Shown here: one piece after another, positions 13,868 through 22,907 of the stretch | How the letters are laid out: every line of letters starts with the position of its first letter | Numbering within the stretch: the first letter of the stretch is position 1 | Assembly (NCBI RefSeq): GCF_019039105.1 | Contig: NZ_JAHPIV010000001.1 | Span: 114,519 to 178,518, forward strand | Length of the DNA: 64,000 bases | Source of the DNA: Desertibacillus haloalkaliphilus | Lineage (GTDB): Bacteria; Bacillota; Bacilli; Bacillales; KJ1-10-99 | Reading direction: 5' to 3' | Program-made: the position numbers and the translations under genes | Notes under the pieces: model-generated | The model's input: the letters and a program-made list of their open reading frames with translations, nothing else | Database searches by the model: none | Told to the model about the DNA's origin: nothing

Positions 13868-14160
13868 TATTAAAAAAATCTTTCCACCCCAAACGTGACC
13901 ACAATCTTGGTCAAAGGGGTGAAAAGATCTCTTTCCACGGTACCACCCTTATTCATGACAGTTTTACAACTACCATCTTATGAGCGACGTTTATCGCTCC
14001 GTTTAGTTAACGAGTGCAGTGTACACCCGACCAATCCTACTTAACTAGCTGTTCGAACTGGCACTCAGAGGGGAGTTCATCATATGTGATTCCACCGCAT
14101 CTCAGCTTACGCGGCTCTCTGTTGAAATCGAACGATATGATTACTTTTCCTCTTCAACGT
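13868..14160 (-). promoter_or_regulatory. T-box riboswitch (leucine) controlling ilvBHC-leuABCD
   Basis: The leader RNA binds uncharged tRNA-Leu and prevents termination when leucine is scarce. The conserved T-box AAGGGTGGTACCGTGG is the complement of 13935-13950. Upstream is a stem I with a GAA-CTC specifier loop, so the specifier is CUC (Leu), complement of 14073-14075. Downstream a competing terminator pairs ATCTTTTCACCCC with GGGGTGGAAAGAT (13878-13928) and then a run of T (13872-13877). The layout matches the B. subtilis ilv-leu leader. It separates ilvD-ilvE from the rest of the operon. Confidence 0.95.
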
Positions 14161-14208
14161 TTTATCCTATTTCCTTTTTAGGTTCAGGTTAATGTTTGAA
14201 TAGTAGAT

Positions 14209-15876
14209 TTATATTTTCATAATCCCACCAGTGTTAGCTGATGTTACTAATTTTGAATATCTTGCTAAGTAACCTTTTTTCACTTTAGGTTCTGGTTCTA
14301 CCCAGCCCTCTTTTCGTTTAGCAAGCTCTTCATCTGAGACTAATAGATTCAACGTGCGATTTGGTAAATCAATCTTGATTTTATCGCCATTTTCAACGAA
14401 AGCGATCGGACCACCTTCAGCAGCTTCAGGAGATATATGTCCAATTGAAATTCCTCGAGATGCACCAGAAAATCTTCCATCTGTAATTAACGCCACTTTC
14501 GTTCCTAAGCCGCGGCCAACAATTGATGATGTTGGTGCTAACATCTCCGGCATTCCTGGCCCGCCCTTTGGTCCTTCATAACGAATGACAACGACGTGAT
14601 TTTCCTTGACAGTCCCATCATCAATCCCTTTTTGTGCTTCTTCTTGTGATTCAAACACAATCGCTTCTCCCTCAAACGTTTGAATCGATGAATCGACAGC
14701 TCCAACTTTAATGACTGCGCCATCTGGAGCAAGGTTGCCGTATAAAATCGATAAGCCACCTACTGGACTATAAGGATTGTCTTTTCTTCTGATGACGACA
14801 TCATCAGTAATCTCTGCATCTTTTACAGTCTCATATAAGCTTTCACCTGTAATTGTGATTCGTTCTGGATGAATCGCTCCATCGATTTCACAAAGCTCTT
14901 TTATAATGGCACTAACACCGCCCGCCTTATGAACATCATCCATCGAATAATCGGAAGCAGGACTGATCTTACATAAATACGGTACACGCTCTGCTACTTC
15001 ATTAATGCGGTTGAGCTCATAATCAATTTCAGCTTCATTTGCGATCGCAAGTGTGTGGAGAACCGTGTTTGTTGAGCCACCCATTGCCATGTCTAAAGCA
15101 AATGCATCATCAATCGTTTCCTTTGTGACAATGTCACGTGGTCGGATATCTTTTTCAATTAAATTCATTAAGTGCTTAGCAGCATCTTTAATTAGTTGAT
15201 GACGCTCTTCTGATGTTGCCACCATCGTTCCATTTCCTGGTAGTGCTAAACCAAGCATCTCCATTAATGAGTTCATTGAATTCGCTGTAAACATCCCTGA
15301 ACAAGAGCCACATGTCGGACAAGCTGATTGTTCAATTTCTAGTAACTCTTCTCTCGTCATTTTTCCTGAACCAAAAGCTCCGACGCCTTCGAAGACTGAA
15401 GCGAGTGATAAGCTTTTGCCGTCTTTTGTTCTTCCAGCTTCCATCGGCCCACCTGATACAAAAACGGAAGGGACGTTCGTTCGTACCGATGCCATTAACA
15501 TACCAGGTGTAATTTTGTCACAGTTTGGGATGTAGAAGACCCCATCAAACCAATGAGCATTAATCACTGTTTCAGCTGCGTCACAAATGATTTCTCGACT
15601 TGGTAATGAATAACGCATGCCTATATGCCCCATCGCGATTCCATCGTCAACACCAATCGTATTAAATTCAAACGGAATACCGCCGGCTTCAATAATTGCT
15701 TCCTTTGCCACTTCAGCAAATTTATTTAAATGCATATGCCCTGGAATAATATCAATATATGAGTTACAAACACCGATAAACGGCTTATTCATATCTTCTT
15801 CTTTAACACCTGCAGCTCGTAGTAAACTACGGTGTGGGGCCCGATCTATCCCTTTTTTAATCATGTCACTTCTCAT
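14209..15876 (-). CDS. ilvD: dihydroxy-acid dehydratase
   Basis: IlvD dehydrates dihydroxy acids to the 2-keto acids of valine and isoleucine synthesis using an Fe-S cluster. Cluster and metal motifs are NCDKITPGM and [16 protein letters not shown]. The C terminus [18 protein letters not shown] is highly conserved. I choose ATG 15876 ([17 protein letters not shown], 555 residues), with GAGGTGGGAG upstream; a TTG eight codons earlier is possible. In B. subtilis ilvD lies elsewhere; here it completes the pathway at one locus, 59 bases after ilvE. Confidence 0.97.
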   Translation of the reverse strand: MRSDMIKKGIDRAPHRSLLRAAGVKEEDMNKPFIGVCNSYIDIIPGHMHLNKFAEVAKEAIIEAGGIPFEFNTIGVDDGIAMGHIGMRYSLPSREIICDAAETVINAHWFDGVFYIPNCDKITPGMLMASVRTNVPSVFVSGGPMEAGRTKDGKSLSLASVFEGVGAFGSGKMTREELLEIEQSACPTCGSCSGMFTANSMNSLMEMLGLALPGNGTMVATSEERHQLIKDAAKHLMNLIEKDIRPRDIVTKETIDDAFALDMAMGGSTNTVLHTLAIANEAEIDYELNRINEVAERVPYLCKISPASDYSMDDVHKAGGVSAIIKELCEIDGAIHPERITITGESLYETVKDAEITDDVVIRRKDNPYSPVGGLSILYGNLAPDGAVIKVGAVDSSIQTFEGEAIVFESQEEAQKGIDDGTVKENHVVVIRYEGPKGGPGMPEMLAPTSSIVGRGLGTKVALITDGRFSGASRGISIGHISPEAAEGGPIAFVENGDKIKIDLPNRTLNLLVSDEELAKRKEGWVEPEPKVKKGYLARYSKLVTSANTGGIMKI

Positions 15877-15935
15877 AGTACTCGCTCCCACCTCGTTCAA
15901 ATTGTTTCTTCATTCTGTTCTTCGATGATTTATTA

Positions 15936-16841
15936 TTAACTTACTTCGATTCCTGTGTTATCCTCGTAAACCTTCACACCATCCTCTACAACATGTTTGC
16001 GGAACGCTTTTAACAAGTTCTTTGTTTCAGGTCCAGGAACCCCTTCACCAATTTGTCTACCGTCAACTTTGACTACAGCGATAACTTCAGCTGCTGTACC
16101 TGTTAAAAAGACTTCATCTGCAACAAACACATCGTGACGTGTAAATGGCTCTTCTTTGACTTCATATCCAAGATCTTTAGCAATATCAATAATTGCGTTT
16201 CTTGTAATCCCTTCTAATGCCCCGAGGTAACCGGGTGGAGTTAGGAGTTGGTTCCCTTTGATAATAAAGACATTATCCGCTGATCCTTCAGCAACATACC
16301 CTTCGTTATTTAGCATCAGTGCTTCACTAACACCTGCTAATCTCGCTTCAATTTTCACTAAAATATTATTTAAATAATTTAATGATTTTACTTTTGGACT
16401 AAGTACATCCGGACGATTACGTCTTGTTGGTACAGTTACAATCTCTAGTCCATTTTCGTAAAGCTCTTGCGGGAACAACGATAGGCTTTCAGCAATAACA
16501 ATCACTTGTGGTGTACGGCAAGATGCGGGATCAAGACCGAGGTTCCCTACACCTCGTGATATCACTAAGCGGATATACGCGTCCTTTAATTGATTTTTCT
16601 TGAGTGTCTTAACGATAATTTCCGTTAACTCCTCACTTGTATGCGGGATTTCTAGCATAATTGACTTTGCTGAGTTGTATAAACGTTCTAAATGTTCTTC
16701 TAGCTTATAGACATTTCCGTCATAGACTCGAATCCCTTCAAATACCCCATCGCCATATAAGAAGCCGTGGTCGTATACGGAAATCTTTGCGTCTTCTTTT
16801 TTTACTAACTCCCCACTTAAATAAATCCATTGTTCACTCAC
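15936..16841 (-). CDS. ilvE: branched-chain amino acid aminotransferase (class IV)
   Basis: IlvE transfers amino groups between glutamate and the branched-chain keto acids, the last step for all three amino acids. The fold-type IV signature YDHGFLYGDGVFEGIR lies near the N terminus, the PLP lysine is in VKSLNYLNNI, and the class IV pattern EGSADNVFII is present. I choose GTG 16841 (VSEQWIYLSGE, 301 residues), with AGAGGAG eight bases upstream; the longer frame from 16868 adds a non-conserved MTSMRGVNL. It leads an ilvE-ilvD unit with its own promoter. Confidence 0.95.
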   Translation of the reverse strand: MSEQWIYLSGELVKKEDAKISVYDHGFLYGDGVFEGIRVYDGNVYKLEEHLERLYNSAKSIMLEIPHTSEELTEIIVKTLKKNQLKDAYIRLVISRGVGNLGLDPASCRTPQVIVIAESLSLFPQELYENGLEIVTVPTRRNRPDVLSPKVKSLNYLNNILVKIEARLAGVSEALMLNNEGYVAEGSADNVFIIKGNQLLTPPGYLGALEGITRNAIIDIAKDLGYEVKEEPFTRHDVFVADEVFLTGTAAEVIAVVKVDGRQIGEGVPGPETKNLLKAFRKHVVEDGVKVYEDNTGIEVS

Positions 16842-16908
16842 AAGATTCACTCCTCTCATCGATGTCAAATCATTTTCAAATTGGAATATTGCGAAACTTA
16901 CAACTAAG

Positions 16909-16930
16909 ATAAAATCCGACTTTTCGGATA
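16909..16930 (-). terminator. attenuator-like hairpin in the ilvE leader
   Basis: On the minus strand ATCCGA-AAAG-TCGGAT is followed by TTTATCTT, about 70 bases before the ilvE start and downstream of its promoter. The stem is only 6 bp, so this is a weak candidate. The leader has no T-box motif. Confidence 0.35.
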
Positions 16931-17149
16931 ATTATCGACAGACTTCGCAGTCTCTTTTGGATATACTATAGCGATCTTTGTCATATATTTAAGAAAGCGG
17001 TTGTCGATAGAGGTCATTTCCACTTAGAAAACATGCACAAAATAGCTGTTTCCGCTCATATGTTTTGTGAAGAAGTATTCTCATTTGCTTCACTTATTTA
17101 TTTATATTTCTTATTGGAAATTTAAAAATGTTTTCCTTGTTTGAGCATT

Positions 17150-17178
17150 ATATTACGCTTAATACGGTTGCTGGTCAA
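17150..17178 (-). promoter_or_regulatory. sigma-A promoter of ilvE-ilvD
   Basis: On the minus strand TTGACC (17173-17178) and TAATAT (17150-17155) are separated by exactly 17 bases. This gives a leader of about 300 bases before ilvE. Confidence 0.7.
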
Positions 17179-17191
17179 CCACTTTTTAAAA

Positions 17192-17206
17192 AATTATTTG
17201 ATAATT
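17192..17206 (-). promoter_or_regulatory. possible CodY box upstream of ilvE promoter
   Basis: AATTATCAAATAATT differs at three positions from the CodY consensus AATTTTCWGAAAATT and lies 13 bases upstream of the -35 element. CodY represses ilv genes in B. subtilis, so the place fits, but AT-rich sequence gives chance matches. Confidence 0.4.
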
Positions 17207-17410
17207 TCGATTAGTGATTTTTCCTGAATCCGCTTACAGTATGATCACAATAGGAAAGGTGGTCTGAAAATAAAATTAATTTCTTTTTTACTGACACTTT
17301 TTATAACGAAATCATGATCTCAACTATCATGGACAAAACAATCATATACTTCTCTCCCTAAACGATTTACATGTTAACAGCGAATAGGCTCTCGCTTCTG
17401 CCTGTTAACT

Positions 17411-17446
17411 AAAAAAACGCCAGTATTGTTTTCCAAACACTGGCGT
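17411..17446 (-). terminator. terminator of the tRNA-Gly/tRNA-Arg unit
   Basis: ACGCCAGT pairs with ACTGGCGT, with further pairing inside the loop, followed on the minus strand by TTTTTT. It lies about 30 bases beyond tRNA-Arg. Confidence 0.85.
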
Positions 17447-17475
17447 CTATCGTTTATGTATTCATTTTAAAAAGT

Positions 17476-17552
<77 letters not shown>

Positions 17553-17873
17553 TTGTTTTACTTGCTATGGGATATCTTTGTGAAGAATGCCTAACAATTG
17601 TTCAGAATATGTGCATCACGTTTGTGTACTTTATAAGACTAGACATATCAATAGATGTTTAACGTTTACTCTTGTGTCTACATGTCAATCCAGACAAGTC
17701 TATTTCTCGTCGCATATTAGCAATTTGTCTAAATAGACATGCTCCTGCGCGTTTCGCTTGCTCGTCGCAAATCTGGAATGAAGTGAACTCGTTTGCTCCT
17801 GCGTCTTCTCGTTTATTCACAGTAGTTTATTCCTCGTCGCATGTTAGCAAAGAAGTTGAACAAGTAGTAAACA
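17553..17873. other. 321-base spacer between the two tRNA genes, with imperfect duplications
   Basis: No gene is visible. The stretch contains repeated words: CTCGTCGCATATTAGCAA (17706-17723) and CTCGTCGCATGTTAGCAA (17833-17850), plus TGCTCCTGCG at about 17740 and about 17794. It looks like partial duplication or decay of inserted sequence. The tRNA pair is adjacent in B. subtilis to the same genes. Confidence 0.55.
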
Positions 17874-17947
17874 TGGAGCGGGTGATGGGAATCGAACCCA
17901 CGACCAGAGCTTGGAAGGCTCTTGTTTTACCACTAAACTACACCCGC
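17874..17947 (-). tRNA. tRNA-Gly (anticodon UCC)
   Basis: A complete cloverleaf is on the minus strand. The acceptor is GCGGGTG/CACCCGC, the anticodon arm AGAGC-CTTCCAA-GCTCT gives TCC, and the T-arm has GGTTCGATTCC. CCA is encoded (17874-17876). It reads GGA/GGG codons. Confidence 0.97.
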
Positions 17948-18030
17948 ATGAATTAGTGATCGAATAGTGAAGACAATTATTAATATAAAGGAATTATTAA
18001 CAAATGTCAACAGTTATCTGAACATTTAAA

Positions 18031-18076
18031 GAGACGATCCCATGTCTGTCTCTCCATGGAACTGTGGGATCTGTCC
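18031..18076 (-). terminator. terminator after the ysnB-type gene
   Basis: GATCCCA pairs with TGGGATC, with flanking pairing (GGACA/GTCTC region), 10 bases past the stop and followed by TTTAAA on the minus strand. The loop is long, so efficiency is uncertain. Confidence 0.5.
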
Positions 18077-18085
18077 CCTTATTGT

Positions 18086-18607
18086 TCAGTCCTGGCCAAT
18101 TAGATAATGGCTCGTTAGGTCTGGGATATCTTTTCCGGTTCGATCATAGAATGTGACCGTTACCTCACGATTTTCATTGATCTCACAGATACAGTATGTT
18201 TGCTCCTTGCGGTTTCTCGGTAAGCGAATGCTACCTGGATTAATGTAAACAACGTTATTTTCGCTAAAAGACGTCGCCACATGAGAGTGCCCAAAACAAG
18301 CTATATTGGCACCCACTTCCTCAGCTCGATATGTAATCGGAACATGGCTCATTTTTACGTTGTATAAATGCCCATGTGTCATGTAGACACGAGTCCCTTC
18401 AATCTCTTCTACTCGCTCCTCTGGAAATTCTTCATCAAAATCACAATTTCCACGCACAACATAACAGTTTTCTAACTGCGGTGCGTGATGTGGCAATTCA
18501 GAATCGCCGCAATGGAAAATAGCGGACACGTTAGGCTTTTGTTGAGCGATCACATCAGCAAGCTCATCTGTCCAGCCATGACTATCGCTTATGATTAGGA
18601 TTTTCAC
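18086..18607 (-). CDS. ysnB: metallophosphoesterase of the MJ0936/YfcE type
   Basis: A 173-residue cytoplasmic phosphodiesterase with all metal-binding motifs of the family: SDSHG (7-11), FHCGDSE, RGNCD, MTHGH, and GHSHVA. It probably acts on cyclic or linear phosphodiesters; the natural substrate is unknown. It starts 14 bases after rdgB. The order rph-rdgB-ysnB is that of B. subtilis, where this gene is ysnB. Confidence 0.93.
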   Translation of the reverse strand: MKILIISDSHGWTDELADVIAQQKPNVSAIFHCGDSELPHHAPQLENCYVVRGNCDFDEEFPEERVEEIEGTRVYMTHGHLYNVKMSHVPITYRAEEVGANIACFGHSHVATSFSENNVVYINPGSIRLPRNRKEQTYCICEINENREVTVTFYDRTGKDIPDLTSHYLIGQD

Positions 18608-18621
18608 GGCACTCCCTCACT

Positions 18622-19218
18622 TTAATTAAAAATTTCCTGCCACTGCTCCTCAAGCCTCTTTAACGCTTGAGCACGATGGCTGATCTGATTCTTCTCTGCT
18701 TCGGGCAGTTGTGCCATCGTTACATCTTTCTCTGGTATGTACATAATGGGATCATAGCCAAATCCATGGTCCCCGATCGGTTCTTGAGTAATCAACCCTT
18801 CACAGTTTCCTTCAACAATTTCCGTTTTTCCAGATGGAAATGATACCGCAATTGCACAATGAAACCTCGCCGTACGTTGTTCGACTGGGACTCCTTTTAA
18901 TTCTTCTAACACCTTTTCAATATTTTTTTGGTCGTCCTTTTCTGGCCCCGCATAACGAGCGGAGTAAATCCCTGGATGCCCGTTAAGAGCATCGATAATT
19001 AAACCTGAATCATCAGCAAGAACGGTCTTCCCAAACTTTTGAGCGATCGTTTCTGCCTTTATTTTTGCGTTTTCAGCAAAGCTTTGACCGTCTTCAACGA
19101 TATCGGGGATATCTTCATAGTCAAGCAATGATTTGACGACCATGCCCTTTTCTGCAAACATCGCTTTAAACTCATTAACCTTACCTTTGTTCTTTGTTGC
19201 TATGATGATTTCCTTCAT
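18622..19218 (-). CDS. rdgB: non-canonical purine NTP pyrophosphatase (ITP/XTP/dITP)
   Basis: This RdgB/HAM1-family enzyme removes ITP, dITP and XTP from the nucleotide pool. It starts EIIIATKNKGKVNEF, with the substrate-binding TxNxxK pattern. The catalytic region is VLADDSGLIIDALNGHPGIYSARYAG, and the C-terminal SHRAQAL motif is present. The 198 residues match the family. It starts one base after the rph stop, so it is translationally linked to rph. B. subtilis calls it ysnA. Confidence 0.97.
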   Translation of the reverse strand: MKEIIIATKNKGKVNEFKAMFAEKGMVVKSLLDYEDIPDIVEDGQSFAENAKIKAETIAQKFGKTVLADDSGLIIDALNGHPGIYSARYAGPEKDDQKNIEKVLEELKGVPVEQRTARFHCAIAVSFPSGKTEIVEGNCEGLITQEPIGDHGFGYDPIMYIPEKDVTMAQLPEAEKNQISHRAQALKRLEEQWQEIFN

Positions 19219-19219
19219 T

Positions 19220-19993
19220 TTACTCTTCCTTTTCCATGCTTGTTTTTTGTTTATCTAAAATCATATTGGTTACCTTCTCACCAATCACTTGCTGTTGAAT
19301 TTCGATTAATTGTTCAATTCCGTGATGCCCTAGATCTAATAATTGATCAAGCTGCTTTCTAGAAAACGTTGCTTCCTCACCTGTACCTTGCAACTCTACA
19401 AATTCGCCACTACCAGTCATGATCACATTCATGTCGACATCAGCCTTTGAATCCTCACTGTAACACAAGTCTAAGAGCTCTCCAAGTTTTGGGTCTACCC
19501 CAACAGAAATCGCTGCTAAGAAGTCTTTGACTGGAAGAGTTTTGATTATTTTTCGATTCAGATAGTTTTCAAATGCTAACACAACCGCGACAAACGCACC
19601 TGTAATCGCTGCTGTACGTGTACCTCCATCAGCTTGAATGACATCACAGTCAATCCAAACTGTCCGCTCTCCAAATTTATCTAAATCGATCACTGAGCGC
19701 ATCGCACGTCCGATCAACCGTTGGATCTCCATCGTTCTTCCTGTTACCTTACCCTTTGAGGATTCTCGGATATTACGCTGCTCAGTGGCGCGAGGTAACA
19801 TTGAATATTCAGCCGTCACCCATCCTTTTCCTTGACCTCTCATAAATGGGGGGACTCGGTCTTCAATACTTGCCGTACAAATGACCTTTGTATCCCCCAT
19901 GGCTATTAATACAGATCCTTCCGGATGTTTCAAATAATTTTTTTCAATATGTACTGGCCTTAACTCGTTATGCTGTCTTTGGTCTACTCTCAC
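19220..19993 (-). CDS. rph: RNase PH
   Basis: RNase PH trims tRNA 3' ends by phosphorolysis. The 257 residues cover the whole RNase PH fold. Recognisable motifs are [37 protein letters not shown] and [16 protein letters not shown]. The C-terminal tail is a little longer than usual. The start is GTG with GAGGAGG upstream. Confidence 0.97.
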   Translation of the reverse strand: MRVDQRQHNELRPVHIEKNYLKHPEGSVLIAMGDTKVICTASIEDRVPPFMRGQGKGWVTAEYSMLPRATEQRNIRESSKGKVTGRTMEIQRLIGRAMRSVIDLDKFGERTVWIDCDVIQADGGTRTAAITGAFVAVVLAFENYLNRKIIKTLPVKDFLAAISVGVDPKLGELLDLCYSEDSKADVDMNVIMTGSGEFVELQGTGEEATFSRKQLDQLLDLGHHGIEQLIEIQQQVIGEKVTNMILDKQKTSMEKEE

Positions 19994-20060
19994 GTAAGAT
20001 TCCTCCTCATAAGCTTTACCTTCATGTAGTATTTACATAAACTAGAAGTTTTATCATTCA

Positions 20061-20085
20061 TAAAAAAAGGTAGCGAATGGCTACC
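20061..20085 (-). terminator. terminator after gerM
   Basis: GGTAGC-CATTC-GCTACC is followed by TTTTTTT on the minus strand, 46 bases past the gerM stop. Confidence 0.8.
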
Positions 20086-20131
20086 TCATCTATCCTACAC
20101 TGATATTATAGCAAATAAAAGCATCGATTGT

Positions 20132-21229
20132 TTAGAATTGCCCAGTATTGACCCTTGTAGGTCTTGAAACTGGTTCAGCAAGCGGTTCTCCAGAAGCCTT
20201 TAAGATCTCGCTTTCTCCATTAACATGCAGGGCCACTTGCTCCACCCCTTCTTGTTCTGTTAGTGATAGCACTAACATGTTTAGGACATCTTCTGATAGA
20301 GCTTCACCTTCTGATTGATTTAATAGGGCCTCGTTGAAGTTTAAGGTGACGACACCATTTTGGTAATCAGGTTCATCAATGAGTTCAACACCGTAACGAA
20401 TATCCGTTAATAATGTTGAGTGACTTGAAGGGCCATTCAATAGCTCTGAGACAACCGTTTGATAAGTACTTTGGTCATTGCTCTTTGCAACCCTTCTAGT
20501 CACAGGGACATAATAAGTGTTGTCCCCCTGCTGTGAAAGGAAGTAAAGGGTAACCCCTTTACTATTAACAAGGTCAACGACTCCTTCTGTCTCAAGGTTA
20601 ATGCCATTTGCTCGGCTAAAACCTTCCCCGATTGGAGTATCATTGACAGGCATTGTCTCCTGCTCATAACCGTTGATACGGATTTGTACACGATCTACCT
20701 CTTCAAATTGTGTCGCTGTCCACGTAATCGCTTGTAGGATCTTCATCTCATCCTCAGGAAGGTACTCTTCAAATTCAGGCGAAAAATCAACAATGGCAAC
20801 GCCATCTTCTAAGTGAACATCTACTTCAGTTCCTGATGGAATAACTGCTCGAAATCCGCTAGGTAATTCGTTTGTAATTGGTCCACCCTCAACTAAATAT
20901 TCTAATGATTGCTTGATTGCACCTTCTTCTTTCGGTAATTCCATTGTTTGTGGCACAACTAATCCGTCTTGATCAAGTAAATACAATTCACGAGTAACCG
21001 TGTCAGTCATGCTATTTTCGTCAACGTCCTCCGTCGCTTCACCTTCCTCTACTAGCGGTGCGTCACCGTCCATGTCCGTTTCTAACGGCTCTCCTTCATC
21101 AATATAATCGACTGGTGGAGAATCCATCTCGTTTAACGTTTCATCTGCACCAAAGTTACAAGCAGAAACAATGAGTGATAAAGAAAGAAGTAAAATGACT
21201 GGCACTCCTGTTCTGAATAAGTTACGCAT
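20132..21229 (-). CDS. gerM: spore germination lipoprotein GerM
   Basis: GerM is needed for sporulation and germination and helps hold the forespore-mother cell zipper together. The lipoprotein signal peptide ends in the lipobox LIVSAC, with the lipid-bearing Cys at residue 24. A very acidic linker (about 28-75) is followed by two GERMN domains (about 95-205 and 230-345). The 365 residues equal the B. subtilis length. The mature protein is predicted to sit on the outer face of a membrane. It lies between murI and rph, as in B. subtilis. Confidence 0.95.
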   Translation of the reverse strand: MRNLFRTGVPVILLLSLSLIVSACNFGADETLNEMDSPPVDYIDEGEPLETDMDGDAPLVEEGEATEDVDENSMTDTVTRELYLLDQDGLVVPQTMELPKEEGAIKQSLEYLVEGGPITNELPSGFRAVIPSGTEVDVHLEDGVAIVDFSPEFEEYLPEDEMKILQAITWTATQFEEVDRVQIRINGYEQETMPVNDTPIGEGFSRANGINLETEGVVDLVNSKGVTLYFLSQQGDNTYYVPVTRRVAKSNDQSTYQTVVSELLNGPSSHSTLLTDIRYGVELIDEPDYQNGVVTLNFNEALLNQSEGEALSEDVLNMLVLSLTEQEGVEQVALHVNGESEILKASGEPLAEPVSRPTRVNTGQF

Positions 21230-21383
21230 TGTGTTCCCTCCTCAAGGTAGTTTGTACTACATATATACGAGCTTGTTTCTGTTTTAGACCACCTTGTCTA
21301 AAAGATTTTAGAAAAAATTTTTTCATGCCATGAAGTCAAGCAAAAAAAGGAGGGCAGAACACACTCTAAAATCGCTGAACATT

Positions 21384-21425
21384 AAAAAGCCGACCTAAAA
21401 GATTTCACATCTTTTAGCTCAGCTT
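21384..21425 (-). terminator. terminator after murI
   Basis: An imperfect stem (TCTTTTAG/CTAAAAGA extended by AGCTGA/TCGGCT) is followed by TTTTTAAT on the minus strand, 85 bases beyond the murI stop. Confidence 0.7.
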
Positions 21426-21510
21426 TGAGCGCTATCAATATATGGAGTGAACAAACGGGACACAATTTCTAACTAGACCAATCATGAACACTAGTGAACC
21501 TTTTTCTCGA

Positions 21511-22308
21511 TTATCCTAACTGTATTCGTTCTACATGTTCAATTTCAAAATCTAACCAGTTATTAGCGATCCGTTTAAATCGGTCACCATCACCGGTAGT
21601 ATAAAACATATGATTTGGTGTTCGTTGCTCCGTATATAAGAGATTTTGATGATAAAGAAGAGCACTTACTTCCCGCGCCGTTTCATCACCTGAACAAATC
21701 AACTCTTTCTGTTCACCGACGACTTGTTGAATCACTTCGCCAAGCAATGGGTAATGTGTACAACCGAGTATAAGTGTATCAAATGAACGGTTGATTAGCG
21801 GCTTTAATGTCTCTTCAACGACAGCTAGTGCTTCACTTCCATCCAATATCCCTTGCTCAACTAACGGGACAAAACGCGGACACGCTAGAGATTCTATTTC
21901 AACATCACTATTTATACTTTTTAACGCTTTTTCATAAGCTTTACTTTCAATCGTCCCTGACGTACCAATGACGGCAACATGATCTCTCTTCGTCATTTTC
22001 AAGGCGGTGATCGCTCCTGGATGAACGACACCAACCACTGGAATTGAAAGCTTTTCTTTCACTTCCTCAAGAACAACGGCTGTTGCGGTATTACAAGCAA
22101 TCACTAGCATTTTGATCCCTTGATCAACTAGCTTCTTAATCATTTGCCACGTAAACTGCCGTACTTCTTCAGCTGGTCGTGGTCCATATGGACATCGTTC
22201 CGTATCACCTATATAGATAATTTCTTCTTTTGGTAGTTGCCTTAAAATTTCTTTTGCAACCGTTAATCCACCTACACCTGAATCAATCACACCAATTGGT
22301 TTATTCAA
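21511..22308 (-). CDS. murI: glutamate racemase
   Basis: Glutamate racemase makes D-glutamate for peptidoglycan. The N terminus [20 protein letters not shown] is typical; the catalytic cysteines are in [10 protein letters not shown] and [11 protein letters not shown] choose TTG 22308 (265 residues), with GAGGGAG upstream, because the ATG-started longer frame from 22362 would add 18 residues overlapping the ysmB relic. It corresponds to B. subtilis racE. Confidence 0.95.
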   Translation of the reverse strand: MNKPIGVIDSGVGGLTVAKEILRQLPKEEIIYIGDTERCPYGPRPAEEVRQFTWQMIKKLVDQGIKMLVIACNTATAVVLEEVKEKLSIPVVGVVHPGAITALKMTKRDHVAVIGTSGTIESKAYEKALKSINSDVEIESLACPRFVPLVEQGILDGSEALAVVEETLKPLINRSFDTLILGCTHYPLLGEVIQQVVGEQKELICSGDETAREVSALLYHQNLLYTEQRTPNHMFYTTGDGDRFKRIANNWLDFEIEHVERIQLG

Positions 22309-22345
22309 ACATACTCCCTCAATTTCTAAAAAAATATATAAGACT

Positions 22346-22752
22346 TTATGCTTGTGCTGCATTCATTTCGTCGTAAAGCAATTCCAAACTGTTTGGTTCA
22401 TCAGATCTTCATTTGCTATAGATGTCCGAGAACATCGTCTAAATAAGCTTGTCGTTTCTTGATCACTTAATGATCCCTTTTCCTATTTCAAGTAAGTAAA
22501 TGCGAACACCTAACGATCCTTAGCAACAACATTTTATTTTTCCCATAGGATCGATGAGGTCTGCTGTCGTACTTCATGTAGATCGTTCGTCAATCATAGG
22601 TCAGCTTGTTCACGCAGAAATTGCAAGGCATTAAACTGTGGCGGTGTAATCGGATATTGGCTTAAGATATCACGGCCTTTTTTATTTTACATATAAGATA
22701 TCTTACGTATTGTCACTTCTATGTATGCCACCTGATTACAATCGCTCTTCAC
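22346..22752 (-). pseudogene. ysmB: decayed MarR-family regulator (ysmB relic)
   Basis: Translated fragments in several frames follow the order of a MarR-type protein. From a GTG at 22752: KSDCNQVAYIEVTIRKISYM, an in-frame TAA (22687-22689), then KKGRDILSQ and YPITPPQFNALQFLREQADL, a TGA (22594-22596), then in the next frame STTADLIDPMGKNK, later VIKKRQAYLDDVLGHL, and finally [11 protein letters not shown] with a stop at 22346. These match the helix-turn-helix, the recognition helix and the C-terminal helices of YsmB as I recall it. B. subtilis has ysmB at this exact place. Total span, about 136 codons, is close to the intact length. At least two stops and several frameshifts rule out a working protein. 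Confidence 0.85.
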
Positions 22753-22853
22753 CCGCATTCCTCTCCATTCACTTATTTTCGCTGTTTTTTGATTAAAATG
22801 CAAGAACATTTGAGAGAAGGCTACGATGGGCCCAAGCCCCCTTAAAGGCAAAA

Positions 22854-22884
22854 AGAAAAGCACTGAAAACATCAGTACTTTTCT
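22854..22884 (-). terminator. terminator after ptsI
   Basis: AGAAAAGTACTGA pairs with TCAGTGCTTTTCT (one G-T pair) and is followed by TTTTTG on the minus strand, about 25 bases past the ptsI stop. Confidence 0.85.
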
Positions 22885-22907
22885 CGGGCCATCAACCTAC
22901 ATCAACC

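Noticed and set aside
17373..17408. Inverted repeat GTTAACAG/CTGTTAAC beside the tRNA terminator
   Set aside because: Eight-base arms with a 20-base loop and no T run; too weak to call a feature.
17672..17956. 94-codon plus-strand frame across tRNA-Gly
   Set aside because: It runs over a tRNA gene on the other strand and encodes no recognisable protein.
22309..22362. 18-residue N-terminal extension of murI
   Set aside because: It overlaps the end of the ysmB relic and is not part of glutamate racemases; TTG 22308 has a ribosome site.
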